Source: Roseateles sp.
GTDB lineage: Bacteria; Pseudomonadota; Gammaproteobacteria; Burkholderiales; Burkholderiaceae_C
Direction of reading: 5' to 3'
NCBI GenBank assembly: GCA_015657635.1
Contig: JACDQM010000092.1
Coordinates: 1 to 44,967, forward strand
DNA: 44,967 nt
Below, piece by piece: positions 15,299 to 24,146 of this stretch. The notes under the pieces are model-generated. The model was not told the origin of the DNA and made no database searches. It saw only the letters and a list, made by a program, of their open reading frames with translations. The position numbers were made by a program, and so were the translations under genes. Positions within the stretch are counted from its first letter, which is position 1, and every line of letters starts with the position of its first letter.

Positions 15299-16179
15299 TG
15301 GGCAGTCTTCCAGCGCCCAGCCGTTTCCAGCGCGTAGTCGTGGTAGCTTCGCAACGAGGTGCCCAGCTCTTGCTGCATACGCTCGACTGCGCCAGCGGAA
15401 CCCAGCTCGCCATCCATCTGCATGCGCGCCATCATGAGCCGCATGTCATACGCCATCCAGGCGGGTGCAAAGCTCTGGAACCGCGCTTCAAAAGGCTCGA
15501 TGTCGTCACCTGCGTACTGGACGGTCTTGCCCAGCACATCACTCCACACAGCGGCCGCGGTTTCACCCGACAGGGCTGTTGGCCCCACGACATCCAAAAC
15601 CTCCGTTGGCAATGGTTCGCTTGCGGCGTCTCGGCGCTGCAGATGTCGTGCGGCAACCTGCGCCACGTCACGCGCGTCCACCATGGAAATTCCTGCACTG
15701 CCGATAGGCATGGGATACACGCCCCGCTCCAGAACATCGGACCGAATCAAGGCATCGTCGTTCTGCATGAAGTAAGCGGGACGCAGGATGGTCGCGTGCA
15801 TTCCAAGCTGTTCGATCATGCGTTCAACCGTGTGCTTTCCAGTGAAATGCGGAACCTCGGTGAAACGGTCGCTGTGCATGACAGACAGGTAAACGATGCG
15901 CTCGATACCTGCTTCGCGCGCTAGGTTGAGTGCAATCAGAGCCTGGGTGACTTCGTCTGCGGCCACCGTGTTGAGCAAGAAAAGCGTTCGTGCGCAACCC
16001 ATGGCAGCGCGCATCGAGTCAACATCTTGAAAGTCCCCCTTGACCGCCGTAACGCCCGGTGGGAACTGTCGCTTTTCTGGTGTTCTGGTGAGGGCGTGAA
16101 CGTCTGCGCCTTGCGCGGCTAGAAGCGCCACAACTTGTGAGCCGATAAGCCCCGTGCTGCCCGTAACGAGTATGGTCAT
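15295..16179 (-). CDS. NmrA-like NAD(P)-binding atypical short-chain dehydrogenase
   Basis: 294 residues. The N-terminal Rossmann motif is MTILVTGSTGLIGSQVV (GxxGxxG), followed by TRTPEK and a KGDFQD acid-binding segment. An NmrA-type body contains IVYLSVMHSDRF and HFTGKHTVERMIEQLG with ATILRPAYFMQN. The Tyr-x3-Lys pair of true dehydrogenases is not in the usual place, as in redox-sensing NmrA/QOR2-type proteins. The start was set at 16179, directly giving the Rossmann strand. It is the first gene of the pair with the flavodoxin and probably serves quinone or azo reduction, or redox sensing. Confidence 0.85.
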   Translation of the reverse strand: MTILVTGSTGLIGSQVVALLAAQGADVHALTRTPEKRQFPPGVTAVKGDFQDVDSMRAAMGCARTLFLLNTVAADEVTQALIALNLAREAGIERIVYLSVMHSDRFTEVPHFTGKHTVERMIEQLGMHATILRPAYFMQNDDALIRSDVLERGVYPMPIGSAGISMVDARDVAQVAARHLQRRDAASEPLPTEVLDVVGPTALSGETAAAVWSDVLGKTVQYAGDDIEPFEARFQSFAPAWMAYDMRLMMARMQMDGELGSAGAVERMQQELGTSLRSYHDYALETAGRWKTAQ

Positions 16180-16338
16180 TTGAGTTGCTTGAAAGTGTGT
16201 GATGGCTTGTTGGAGCAGGTCTGCGGCCAGGCAAGGAAGCGATCCATGTGTCCTCGCTCGAACCGGCAACAAGCTGAATTCTTTATGGTTTAACCTTGCG
16301 CAAATAGACTCGTTTTGTAGACATCGGCGTACACAAAT
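16180..16338. promoter_or_regulatory. Divergent LysR/NmrA promoter region
   Basis: This 159-base gap separates two divergent genes, the standard place for LysR-type operator sites. At 16296-16303 lies the palindrome TTGCGCAA within TTGCGCAAATAGAC, a candidate T-N11-A type recognition core. No clear -35/-10 boxes were assigned. Confidence 0.4.
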
Positions 16339-17250
16339 ATGAACAATGAAAGCTACTCGATCGATGATCTCCAGTGGTTCATCAAGATCGCGGAGGCAGG
16401 GAGCCTCTCACGGGCTTCTCGCCAGCTGGATGTTCCAAAATCAACTTTGTCGCGCCGCTTGGCGCGCATGGAGACGGCAGCAGGGGTCAGCCTCGTCAAG
16501 CGCAATACCCGAGCCTTTGCATTGACCGACGCTGGCCAACGCCTGCTGGACGGAACAAGTCCACTGATCCATAAACTGAACGCCGTCACCCATGACCTTT
16601 TTTCTCAGGATCAAACGCCAAGCGGTCGCGTTCGTCTGGCCGCGTCAGCGACATTTGGCAAAGTCGTGCTGCTTCCGCTGGTGACTGAGTACCTGTTTAA
16701 ACACGAACATCTGGAACTGGATGTCAAGCTAAGCAACCGCCACGTGAACATCGTCGAAGAAGGCATTGATTTGGCGGTGCGCATTGGCGAACTTGTCGAT
16801 TCCAGCCTGAAGGCCCGTGCCATCGGCACCGTACGCCCAGCCCTATTTGCAAGCCCCGCCTATGCAAGCCAATACGGGTTGCCGCAGCATCCAAGTGAAC
16901 TCAACGCGCACGCTGGCCTTCTGCAGTCGAGGGAGGCCGCAGAAATCAAACTGCATTCGCGAACTAGAACCGCAAAAGGACTTTTGCGCTCACGTTTAAT
17001 CATCGGACCTTCCGACGCCTTGATTGCCCCCGCCCTGGACGGACTGGGAATCGCCGTGCTGCCCGAGTTCCAGGCTGCGCCGCTGGTCGCATCAGGTCAA
17101 TTGGTCAGGGTGCTGGAAGGCTGGCAAATGTCCCCGCTGAAAGTCCATCTGATCTACCCCATGCAGCGCCATCAATCGCCAACAGTTCGGGCACTGATGG
17201 CGTTTCTTGTGGAGCAGATCCCCAAAAGGTTGAAGTCACTGTCGATCTGA
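16339..17250 (+). CDS. LysR-family transcriptional regulator
   Basis: 303 residues. The N-terminal winged helix has the recognition region SLSRASRQLDVPKSTLSRRL (about 22-41) and ALTDAGQRLLDG. A LysR substrate-binding domain follows from about residue 95, with GRVRLAASATFG, DLAVRIGEL and a second lobe including GPSDALIAPALDGLGIAVLP. It is closest in style to the AaeR/DsdC-like group of short LysR proteins that act on adjacent divergent oxidoreductase genes. It probably controls the NmrA–flavodoxin pair from the shared 159-base intergenic region in response to a quinone-like or aromatic compound; the ligand is inference. Confidence 0.92.
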   Translation: MNNESYSIDDLQWFIKIAEAGSLSRASRQLDVPKSTLSRRLARMETAAGVSLVKRNTRAFALTDAGQRLLDGTSPLIHKLNAVTHDLFSQDQTPSGRVRLAASATFGKVVLLPLVTEYLFKHEHLELDVKLSNRHVNIVEEGIDLAVRIGELVDSSLKARAIGTVRPALFASPAYASQYGLPQHPSELNAHAGLLQSREAAEIKLHSRTRTAKGLLRSRLIIGPSDALIAPALDGLGIAVLPEFQAAPLVASGQLVRVLEGWQMSPLKVHLIYPMQRHQSPTVRALMAFLVEQIPKRLKSLSI

Positions 17251-17515
17251 ATAGCTCGAGTTAGCTAGACACTTCTGGGCTGTCGGGACTAGGGCTTTGG
17301 GAGTTCTGTCTCTACGCCCGGCAGCACGACACAGAAGCGCTCATGGAGAAGCTTGCAGCAACGGATACCTGTTCAGTTATGAATCCGGCGCCAGCTACTT
17401 GAGGCGTATTCCATCGCTCAACCAGACCCGCAATGGCGCCTGCCAACACGGTCCGATTCCCGCGAACGCTAAATGTCAACTTCCCGGCGTTTCACTCAGG
17501 CTGGGCCGTCTCCGG

Positions 17516-18499
17516 TTAGGTGTCCAGACCCGCGTGGTTATAGACAGCGCGGTTGAACAATTCAGGTCGCTGAACCTGCCATTTCTGAAGCGCCTGGATG
17601 GGTGACAGGTGGTGCAGCGCGCGCTGGGGAATGTGATGGTTGTACGTCTTGCAATAGGCCAGCAACGTCGCCTCCAACTCGGCCGCACTCTTGAACCGGG
17701 TTTGCTGCACCACCTCGCTGATGCGGCCGTTGAAGCGCTCCACCATGCCGTTGGTCTGCGGATGGCGTGGCGGGCACAGCCGGTGCTCGATGCCCAGCGC
17801 CTTGCAGCGCACGTCGAAGTGATGCTGGCCCGAGGGCTCGCGTGCCTTGCTCGTGAAGCGGTCCGTGAACTGGCTGCCGTTGTCGGTGAGCACCTTGGCA
17901 ATCTTCATCGGTGCCGCCGTGTGAACACGTTCCAGGAAGTCCACGCTGTTGGCCTCGCCCTGGTCTGCGTACACGCGCACAAACACCCAGCGCGTGGCCC
18001 GATCGATGGCCACGAACAGATAGCGCCGCGCAGTCTCGTCGGGCATCTGCGGCAGGTACTTGATGTCGATGTGTACGAAGCCCGGCTCGTAGTCTTTGAA
18101 GGACTTGGCCGGTTTGCCGGCATCGCCCGCGGCTTCACGGGCGGCGGCTTGCAACTCGCGCAGGCTGCCCACGCCATGACGGCGCAAGCAGCGATCAAGC
18201 CCGGCGCGAGACACCTCGGGGTTGATGAACTGGCGCACCACGGCCAGCAGATCGTCCAACGGGATGAGTGTCAGGCGACGCACCTCGGCCACGATGGCTT
18301 CCTGGCCTTCGCTCAGCGTGGTGCTGAGCTTGTGGGGGCGGTGCGAGCGGTCTTGCACGTCATCGCGTCCCTTCCACTTGGCCGCTGTGGCTCGGCTGAT
18401 GTTGTACCGCTCGGCCAGTTCAACCACCCCGAGCTTGGAGGCACGGATCTCGGCACGGATCAGCGGCGTGGTGCGGGCTCGGGCGTGGACTTGGCTCAT
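17516..18499 (-). mobile_element. IS481-family insertion sequence (transposase gene)
   Basis: The 327-residue transposase has an N-terminal helix-turn-helix (VVELAERYNISRATAAKWKG) and a complete DDE core: Asp in HIDIKYLP, Asp in VLTDNGSQF and Glu in GMVERFNGR. The C-terminal YNHHIPQRALHHLSPIQAL is typical of the IS481 family. The ORF has no frameshift and may be functional. The element should extend somewhat beyond the gene on both sides; TTCCCGG-containing sequences near 17481 and on the opposite strand near 18600 may belong to the termini, but I could not define a convincing inverted repeat or target duplication. Confidence 0.88.
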
Positions 18500-18802
18500 G
18501 CGCTCCCTGTACTGTTGGCCTGCCTGCGCTCAGCCTTGAGGGTCAGTATCAGCTCGCGCATCACGTCCTTGGCTTTGAACAGCGCCCAGCTTCGACCGGG
18601 AACATGATCTCTCGGGACCCAACAGTTAGGGTCGGGGGCCGTGTATCGCGGCCGATCTCGACCTACCGCTTTGGGCACATTGCTGCGTTGAGGAAGCCGG
18701 CCGCGACCGTCAACCTCACAACGACCGCATACTGTGCTCAGAAGTTGCCTGCCAGGCCACGCGCGAGCGTCCGGTTCCGCTTGCACGACAAATCGAATCG
18801 CC

Positions 18803-19426
18803 ATGCCTACCTACAAGTTCATCCTCGCGACCTTGGTTTTCACGATCGTATCGGGCTGCGATCACGGTAGCGAAACCGCAATAGCACCCACTTCGTCGGA
18901 ACGATCGGGCGGTCAGGCTGGTTTGACGGCTCAGGCACAACGCGAAGCTGATCGACTTGACGTCATAGAGGCCGTGTTTCGACACCTGTTTAATAGGAAT
19001 GCGTCTGCGGCTCAACGGAGCGTTGAGTATTTCTTCCTGTGTGTCGACGATTCCACCGATCCACCGCCCGCGCTTTTGGCACGATTTAAAGACCACAAGC
19101 CAATCGTCCTGCCGGTTTCAGCGTCTACTGCATCCGCGCAGGATGGCGTCAAACATAAGGAACACGGCGGGCGCGCGCTGATCTTTCGTGTCTCAAAAGT
19201 CCTTTGGATCGACAAAGACACCGCTGACGTCGAAGGCGGCTATTACGAAGCAGGCCTATCAGCTGCTGGGAATACATACCGTATGAAGCGGGCCGGCAGT
19301 CTCTGGAAGGTCACAGCTGACCGAATGAACTGGATTTCGCAACGGCGCGATGGCGAGCCGTTGTTGCCGCTAGGTCAAGCGCCTGCCCTTGAGGTAGGTC
19401 GGTTGCCGCGCGCGTTGGCAAGCTGA
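18803..19426 (+). CDS. Small lipoprotein of unknown function
   Basis: 207 residues with a lipoprotein signal, MPTYKFILATLVFTIVSGC, the lipid-attachment Cys being residue 19. The mature part has a mixed alpha/beta look with IEAVFRHLFNRNASA at its start, then FFLCVDD and FKDHKPIVLP. It ends with DVEGGYYEAGLSAAGNTY and WKVTADRMNWIS, a pattern I recall from hypothetical proteins in other Gram-negative bacteria without assigned function. The start at 18803 is required for the lipoprotein signal; the frame is open 69 bases further upstream. It sits alone between IS481 and a gene-free stretch. Confidence 0.72.
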   Translation: MPTYKFILATLVFTIVSGCDHGSETAIAPTSSERSGGQAGLTAQAQREADRLDVIEAVFRHLFNRNASAAQRSVEYFFLCVDDSTDPPPALLARFKDHKPIVLPVSASTASAQDGVKHKEHGGRALIFRVSKVLWIDKDTADVEGGYYEAGLSAAGNTYRMKRAGSLWKVTADRMNWISQRRDGEPLLPLGQAPALEVGRLPRALAS

Positions 19427-20109
19427 CTTCCCAGCACGCTTACGGCTAAGGACTGCACTTAGCCTCGATTCGCACTTCGACCGAGGTCTGCTATGGGCAC
19501 TTTGCAGCCGCTCGACTGCCAGACTCGGGCGGCTGCAACCAGCCTAATCCGGTCACCACTGGCGCCGGAGGTCAGCGAGACCGGAATCCGCGCCTGACCC
19601 GCTGAGTGGGTTGCCAGCCTTGGGCAGGCTCGTGTGATGAGCCAGGGGGGCGTGCAGCATGGCCTTCATGAGTGAAGCCCTGGGCCGCAGTGCCATTCTC
19701 TTGACTACGCATGTGGATGACGGCCCGTTGGCTCGCATCCCGGACCCGTGTGTCATGCAGGCCAGTAGGTTGCTGCCTGACCCAGCACGCGCCCTCGACG
19801 ACGAGATGTCAGTCGATGTCATTGCCGACCGGACCGGACCAGTACGGCTCACCTTCAAGAAGCGGCGCTATTGCAGACCCAACGGGAAGATCTCCTATGT
19901 GTCTTGGCGCTGTCGGCACGCTGAGCCGGTGGCCAGCGCTGAAAGTTCAAACTTGAATAAAACAAAAGGGCGAAAGTTCAGACTTGAATGAGACACGGGT
20001 TCAAAGCCTGCTGAACCGTCCAGCGCCAAGTGGTTGATCAGAACCGGTTTTCAGTTCTGGGCTGAACGCGAACCGACAGCCGGCTGATGCGCCGGCCCCG
20101 CAAGGAGGC
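19427..20109. other. Gene-free stretch with a doubtful ORF and a duplicated palindrome
   Basis: The only long frame (19659-19991, plus) lacks family resemblance and a good ribosome-binding site. Part of it, VRLTFKKRRYCRPNG, looks protein-like, so a decayed gene is possible. The stretch also carries the duplicated TTCAA-type palindrome at 19941-19989. It separates the accessory region from the PEP-CTERM/nuclease cluster. Confidence 0.35.
19941..19989. repeat. Direct repeat of an 18-base palindrome-containing unit
   Basis: GAAAGTTCAAACTTGAAT at 19941-19958 recurs at 19972-19989 with one change (A to G), a 31-base period or about three helical turns. Each copy contains the near-palindrome TTCAA-AC-TTGAA. 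The spacing and symmetry resemble a tandem operator. Confidence 0.55.
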
Positions 20110-20769
20110 TCAGCGCGCCTGGGAGCGGCGGCGCGCGAGCGTGCCTACGGCCGCAAGGCCGGCCAGCATCAGCGCCCAGCTGCCGGGCTCCGGCACGGCG
20201 CTGATCTGGATATTGCTGATATTCAGCTGGGACACCCCCGCGCTGTCGCCGGTGTCGACGACACCGATTGCCAGCGTGGAGAAGCCGCTGCTGCCATAGG
20301 TGTAGCTGAAGCTCTGCAGCCCACTGCCGGGTTGACCGGCAGTGGCCAGTGTGAACAACTGGCCGCCGATCACCGCAAAAGCATGGTCCTGGAATCTGGT
20401 CTCGGCACTGCTGAATGACCAGTCGAAGCTCAGTGTCTGGCCGGCTGTGACAGCAAAGCTTTGGCTCACCAGCGAGCCTTCGCCCGCAACCTCAGCGACC
20501 GAAGTCAGGTCGAAGCCGGAGAGCGATAGGCCAGCGGCGGCAGTCAGCACGCCGATGTCTGCTGCCGACTGGCCCGACAGGTTCAGCGCTTGGTCACTGT
20601 CGCCATCAAGGTAGGCGGTGGTCAACGACAGTGCAGCGCCATTGGTGAGCACGTCGCCGAAGCTGGCCCAGCCCGGCAGGCTGGCGGTTGAAGGCAGCGC
20701 CTGGCTGGTGCCCGCCGCCAAGGCCAAGGCTGCGGCAGCCATGCCGCGAAGCGAGAAGTCAATGTTCAT
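20110..20769 (-). CDS. PEP-CTERM sorting-domain exported protein
   Basis: 219 residues: signal peptide up to about residue 24 (ALALAAGTSQA), a Ser/Thr/Gly-rich beta-type body, and a C-terminal sorting tripartite signal of VPEPGSWALMLAG, a hydrophobic helix and an Arg-rich end (RRRSQAR). Proteins with this tail are recognised by exosortase (EpsH/XrtA) and processed at the inner membrane for export to the surface or exopolysaccharide. It lies 27 bases behind the nuclease stop on the same strand with an AGGA ribosome-binding site and is probably co-transcribed. The body matches no specific enzyme I recognise. Confidence 0.88.
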   Translation of the reverse strand: MNIDFSLRGMAAAALALAAGTSQALPSTASLPGWASFGDVLTNGAALSLTTAYLDGDSDQALNLSGQSAADIGVLTAAAGLSLSGFDLTSVAEVAGEGSLVSQSFAVTAGQTLSFDWSFSSAETRFQDHAFAVIGGQLFTLATAGQPGSGLQSFSYTYGSSGFSTLAIGVVDTGDSAGVSQLNISNIQISAVPEPGSWALMLAGLAAVGTLARRRSQAR

Positions 20770-20796
20770 CGTGTGTCCTGATGTCGTTGGCGGCGT

Positions 20797-23031
20797 TTAG
20801 CGGATCAGCAGATCGCGGCTTGCGTCCAAGGCGGACGGGCTTACGCCAAGCAGCGTGACGAGGGGGCGGAAGGTCGCATAGCTCCCTGTGCCGTCTGGGT
20901 CGACTTGCACGCTGGTGCCGGTGCTGACGGCAACGAAGCGCACCCAGCCTTCGGCGATCGGATCGGTGGCGTTGTAGCCCAGGCCAGCAAGCAGTGTGCG
21001 CAGATCAATACGATCGGTGCCTGGCGCAAAGTCGGTGATGGTGTCGCCAAAGTCACGCATCGAGGTGTAGGCGAACAGGTCTGAGCCTGCGCCGCCAGTC
21101 AAGGCGTCCGCACCTGCGCCACCAACAATCATGTCGTCGCCCGCCGTGCCGACCAGCGTGTCACGGCCGCCTGTGCCGTTGATGCGCTTGTACAGGTTCA
21201 GGCCCAGCAGCACCGGGTCATGGTCCGACGAGCGATAGGGGTTGGCTTCATAGGGGTCCGGCGCGCAAGTGGGGCAGGCGGGCTGCTTGAACTCCAGGTT
21301 GTAGTCCTGGGCCAGCGACTCGTCGGCGTTGATGTGCCAGTCCTGCGCGTTGGCCACCTTGGGCGACAGGCTGGCGCTGGTGATCGCATGGTCCAGGCGG
21401 CCGGCTGCGCCGTCGAAGACGTAGGAATAGCCGAAGCTGTTGAAGCGGCCGATCTGGTCGACGAAGCCATTGCTGGTCAGCTCGTAGACCGGGTCTTCCT
21501 GTGCATAGGCGTTCAAGTCTCCGACCAGCAGCACATCGTTGCTCCCGGAGCTGGACTGCAGCTGGGCCACGAAGGTGCGCAGCTGGCGGGCCTGTTCCAC
21601 CCGCTTGGCGTTCCAGCAGCCCTGGCCGTCGCCGCTGTCCACATCGCCAGCGCCGGAGCTCGGGCAGCTGCCCTTGGACTTCAGGTGGTTGACCACCATC
21701 GTGAAGCGCTCACCGTTGGCGGGTGCGAAGGTCTGCGCCAGCGTCGGCCGGCTGTTGATGGCGGCGGTGTCGCTGAGCGACGCGCCGACACGGCTCAGGC
21801 GCGCCGGCTTGTAGATCAGCGCCAGCTTGATGGCGTCGCTGCCGGTGCCGCTGGCCGGATCGGGCACGACGGCATAGGTGCCGGCACCGACCTCGGCGTT
21901 GAGCGCATCCACCAGGTTCTGCGCGGCGGCGGTGTTGTTCTGGATCTCCATCAGCCCCACGACATCGGCATTCATCGCGGCCAGGGCCCGCACGATCTTG
22001 TCGCGCTGGCGCTGGAACTCGGCCAGATTGCTGGCGCCGCGGCAGCTGGACGCGGCGCTGCTGCCGGTGACGCAGGTCTGTCCGGTCTGACCGCTGGCGG
22101 TGTTGCCGTTGGTGAAGGTGGTGAAGTAGTTCAGCACGTTCATGCTGGCGACGCGGACGTTGCCACCCACGCTGGGCGGCGTGGCCGGGCGCGGATTCGT
22201 CGCGGCGAAGGTCGGCGCTGCGGTGGGATGGATGCGGTACATCGCTGCACCCGCCGTGCTGGCGGTGGCCAGGCCGAAATCGACGACGCCGGTCACCGCA
22301 GCCAGCGTGTCGCCGGCCCTTGGCAGGCCGTTGCCGCTGTAGTACGGCAAGGGGTTGGCGTTCTGTGCCGAGTTGCCGTCGTCCAGCATGATGCTTGAGC
22401 GGGCCTGCAGATCGGCCAGCGCCAGCGCCTGGCTGCTGCCGGGACGGTGGCGGTTGGTCGGCACTTCATGGCGGCCGCCGGCTCCCAGCGTGAGCTGGCC
22501 GTAGCGGGCCTGGAAGTAGTTCTGCTGCACGGTCAGCGGGCCGACCAGACGGACCAGCATGCCCTCATAGCGTTCCAGCGTTTCGCCGCTGGACAGAGGC
22601 AGCGTCACGTCCGTTGGGGCAACGCTGTAGCCATTGGCGCCCAGCACGGTCACTGCGCTGACGCTGGTGATCTGCGTCAGCGGGCGCGACGAGGTGGCGC
22701 TGTTCGATGCCGAGCCGGTATTGAACTCGGCCACCGTGCCGGCCACGCGCACCAGGCTGCCGACCGCCGGCAGATTGGTCGACGTGAAGACGAAGATGCC
22801 GTCGGAGGTGGCCGGGTTGCCGTCGCCGGTCAGGTCCTGGATGTAGAAGCCGTTGTTGTTGACCTTGGTGACCACGCCGGTGGTGGTGACGGCCTGGCCA
22901 ACCAGGCTGCTGGTCGCGCCGCTGCCCTGGATCGTGTAGATCGGCGTGTCGGCGGCTGCAGCGAAGGTGGCTGCCGTGGCCAGCGCCAGCGCAAGGCTGG
23001 TGCGGCGAAGAAGAAGTGCAGAGGTGTGCAT
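20797..23031 (-). CDS. ExeM/NucH-family secreted endonuclease with RTX-type C-terminus
   Basis: 744 residues. After a signal peptide (LALALATAATFAAAADT) comes an OB-fold-like segment (residues about 35-140, VVTKVNNNGFYIQDLTGDG). An endonuclease/exonuclease/phosphatase domain follows, recognisable by VASMNVLNYF, VGLMEIQNN, VVNHLKSKGSCP, LLVGDLNAYAQEDP and SSDHDPVLLGL. The last 120 residues have calcium-binding nonapeptide-like repeats (GGAGADALT, GGAGSDLFA) and a serralysin-type tail, which point to type I secretion; the presence of an ordinary signal peptide makes the export route ambiguous. The role is probably degradation of extracellular DNA for nutrients or biofilm release. ExeM relatives in Shewanella end with GlyGly-CTERM; this one does not. 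Confidence 0.9.
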   Translation of the reverse strand: MHTSALLLRRTSLALALATAATFAAAADTPIYTIQGSGATSSLVGQAVTTTGVVTKVNNNGFYIQDLTGDGNPATSDGIFVFTSTNLPAVGSLVRVAGTVAEFNTGSASNSATSSRPLTQITSVSAVTVLGANGYSVAPTDVTLPLSSGETLERYEGMLVRLVGPLTVQQNYFQARYGQLTLGAGGRHEVPTNRHRPGSSQALALADLQARSSIMLDDGNSAQNANPLPYYSGNGLPRAGDTLAAVTGVVDFGLATASTAGAAMYRIHPTAAPTFAATNPRPATPPSVGGNVRVASMNVLNYFTTFTNGNTASGQTGQTCVTGSSAASSCRGASNLAEFQRQRDKIVRALAAMNADVVGLMEIQNNTAAAQNLVDALNAEVGAGTYAVVPDPASGTGSDAIKLALIYKPARLSRVGASLSDTAAINSRPTLAQTFAPANGERFTMVVNHLKSKGSCPSSGAGDVDSGDGQGCWNAKRVEQARQLRTFVAQLQSSSGSNDVLLVGDLNAYAQEDPVYELTSNGFVDQIGRFNSFGYSYVFDGAAGRLDHAITSASLSPKVANAQDWHINADESLAQDYNLEFKQPACPTCAPDPYEANPYRSSDHDPVLLGLNLYKRINGTGGRDTLVGTAGDDMIVGGAGADALTGGAGSDLFAYTSMRDFGDTITDFAPGTDRIDLRTLLAGLGYNATDPIAEGWVRFVAVSTGTSVQVDPDGTGSYATFRPLVTLLGVSPSALDASRDLLIR

Positions 23032-23117
23032 GCTGAATCTCTTGTGCAGGAGGGGCTCAGCCGGCGCAGCGGCCCGGGTGAGGGCCTGGCGTTGCGCCAG
23101 CTGTGGGCAGGGCTCGC

Positions 23118-23894
23118 TCAGGCCTGACGCGCGGAGCTGCCGCGACGGCGTGCCAGCATGCCGACCACGCCCAGGCCGGCCAGCAGCAGCGCATAGCTGC
23201 TGGGCTCCGGGACCGGAGCGAGCGTCGCCGTGAGGCTGAAGTTGTCGACGGCAAGGCCGTCGTCGGAGCCTGAAGCGTTGATGTCAGTCCAGCGGATCCA
23301 GACGGTGCTGTTTGTTGCCAGGTTCAGTCCGGAGAGGGTGCTCGTGACGGTGGCAGTGTTCGTGTCGCCAATGAGCGCACCGACGGTGCCGGTGGTGACA
23401 AGCGACGAAAAGTCCAAAGCGGTGAAGTCAGTCCAGGTGCCGGTGGTCAGCGAGGTCGCATCCGTGCTGTATTGGAAGGCCAGACGGTCGGCGCGGCCTG
23501 TCGCGCCGAGGCGCCATTGCTCGCCCTGGTAACTGATTAGGAGACTCGTGATGCTGCTGCTCGCCAGATTGGTGAACGAGGCGCCGAAGGTCCCGGTGAA
23601 GGAACTGGAGAGCAGCGAGCCCAGTGCGCGGTCGCTGCTGCCTGCGGCACCAAAGCTGTAGATGTCTCCAGTATTCGCCGAGCCTGTGCCAGCGCTGTAG
23701 CTGCCATTCACCGTGGCACTGGTGCCGATCTCGTTGATGAACCAGCCTGCCGGCAGTGCTGAGCTTGTCCCAGTGCTGACCAGAGCATTGAAATCCTGGC
23801 TGTAGCTCAGCTCACCGTCTCGCAACTCGATGGTGGCGTTGGCGTGCAGACCTGCTGCGGCAAGGACGACGAAGCTTAAGAGGCGCTTGGACAC
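23118..23894 (-). CDS. PEP-CTERM sorting-domain exported protein
   Basis: 258 residues from a GTG start at 23894, preceded by GGGAG at good distance. The start gives a compact signal peptide (VSKRLLSFVVLAAAGLHANA). The body carries LSYSQDFNALVSTGTSSALP and SFGAAGSSDRALGSL, a pattern I associate with PEP-CTERM proteins encoded next to extracellular nucleases. The C-terminus is VPEPSSYALLLAGLG followed by RRRGSSARQA. An in-frame ATG at 23966 would place a charged stretch before the signal and is less likely. It is the first gene of the three-gene cluster with the nuclease and the second PEP-CTERM protein. Confidence 0.87.
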   Translation of the reverse strand: MSKRLLSFVVLAAAGLHANATIELRDGELSYSQDFNALVSTGTSSALPAGWFINEIGTSATVNGSYSAGTGSANTGDIYSFGAAGSSDRALGSLLSSSFTGTFGASFTNLASSSITSLLISYQGEQWRLGATGRADRLAFQYSTDATSLTTGTWTDFTALDFSSLVTTGTVGALIGDTNTATVTSTLSGLNLATNSTVWIRWTDINASGSDDGLAVDNFSLTATLAPVPEPSSYALLLAGLGVVGMLARRRGSSARQA

Positions 23895-24059
23895 GGCGAA
23901 ACTCCCTGTGATGAATGGACGAAAACGTTTGCAGATGGATGTTGCACTGCAGCGATGCGTCATCATTTAGGGATTGCGTGAATATCCCGTGTCGTTTCGG
24001 TACGCAGCGACCTCTCACCCCCATGAATGCGGGGTGGGGTCACTACGAGCCTGTGTCTT

Positions 24060-24085
24060 TGCGCAAATTAGACGTTATTTGCGCA
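24060..24085. promoter_or_regulatory. Perfect 9-base palindrome, operator-like
   Basis: TGCGCAAAT, eight bases, then ATTTGCGCA. Arms are perfect. It lies between the GST gene and the PEP-CTERM gene, about 165 bases upstream of the latter's GTG. There is no following T run, so a protein-binding site is more likely than a terminator. Its left arm matches ten bases of the LysR/NmrA intergenic region (16296-16305). Confidence 0.5.
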
Positions 24086-24146
24086 TTGTTTGCGGCCTGT
24101 AAGGCGCTGATGTGGGTGCCGGCAAGGATAGCGCCGGCTCAGTGGT

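Noticed and set aside
17609..18607. 332-codon plus-strand frame opposite the IS481 transposase
   Set aside because: The transposase on the minus strand has a complete catalytic core; this is its shadow.
19659..19991. 110-residue plus-strand ORF
   Set aside because: No family resemblance, no clear ribosome-binding site and mixed codon use; at best a decayed gene.
21220..22398. 392-codon plus-strand frame opposite the nuclease
   Set aside because: Antisense to the nuclease domain with Val/Gly/Gln-rich, motif-free sequence.
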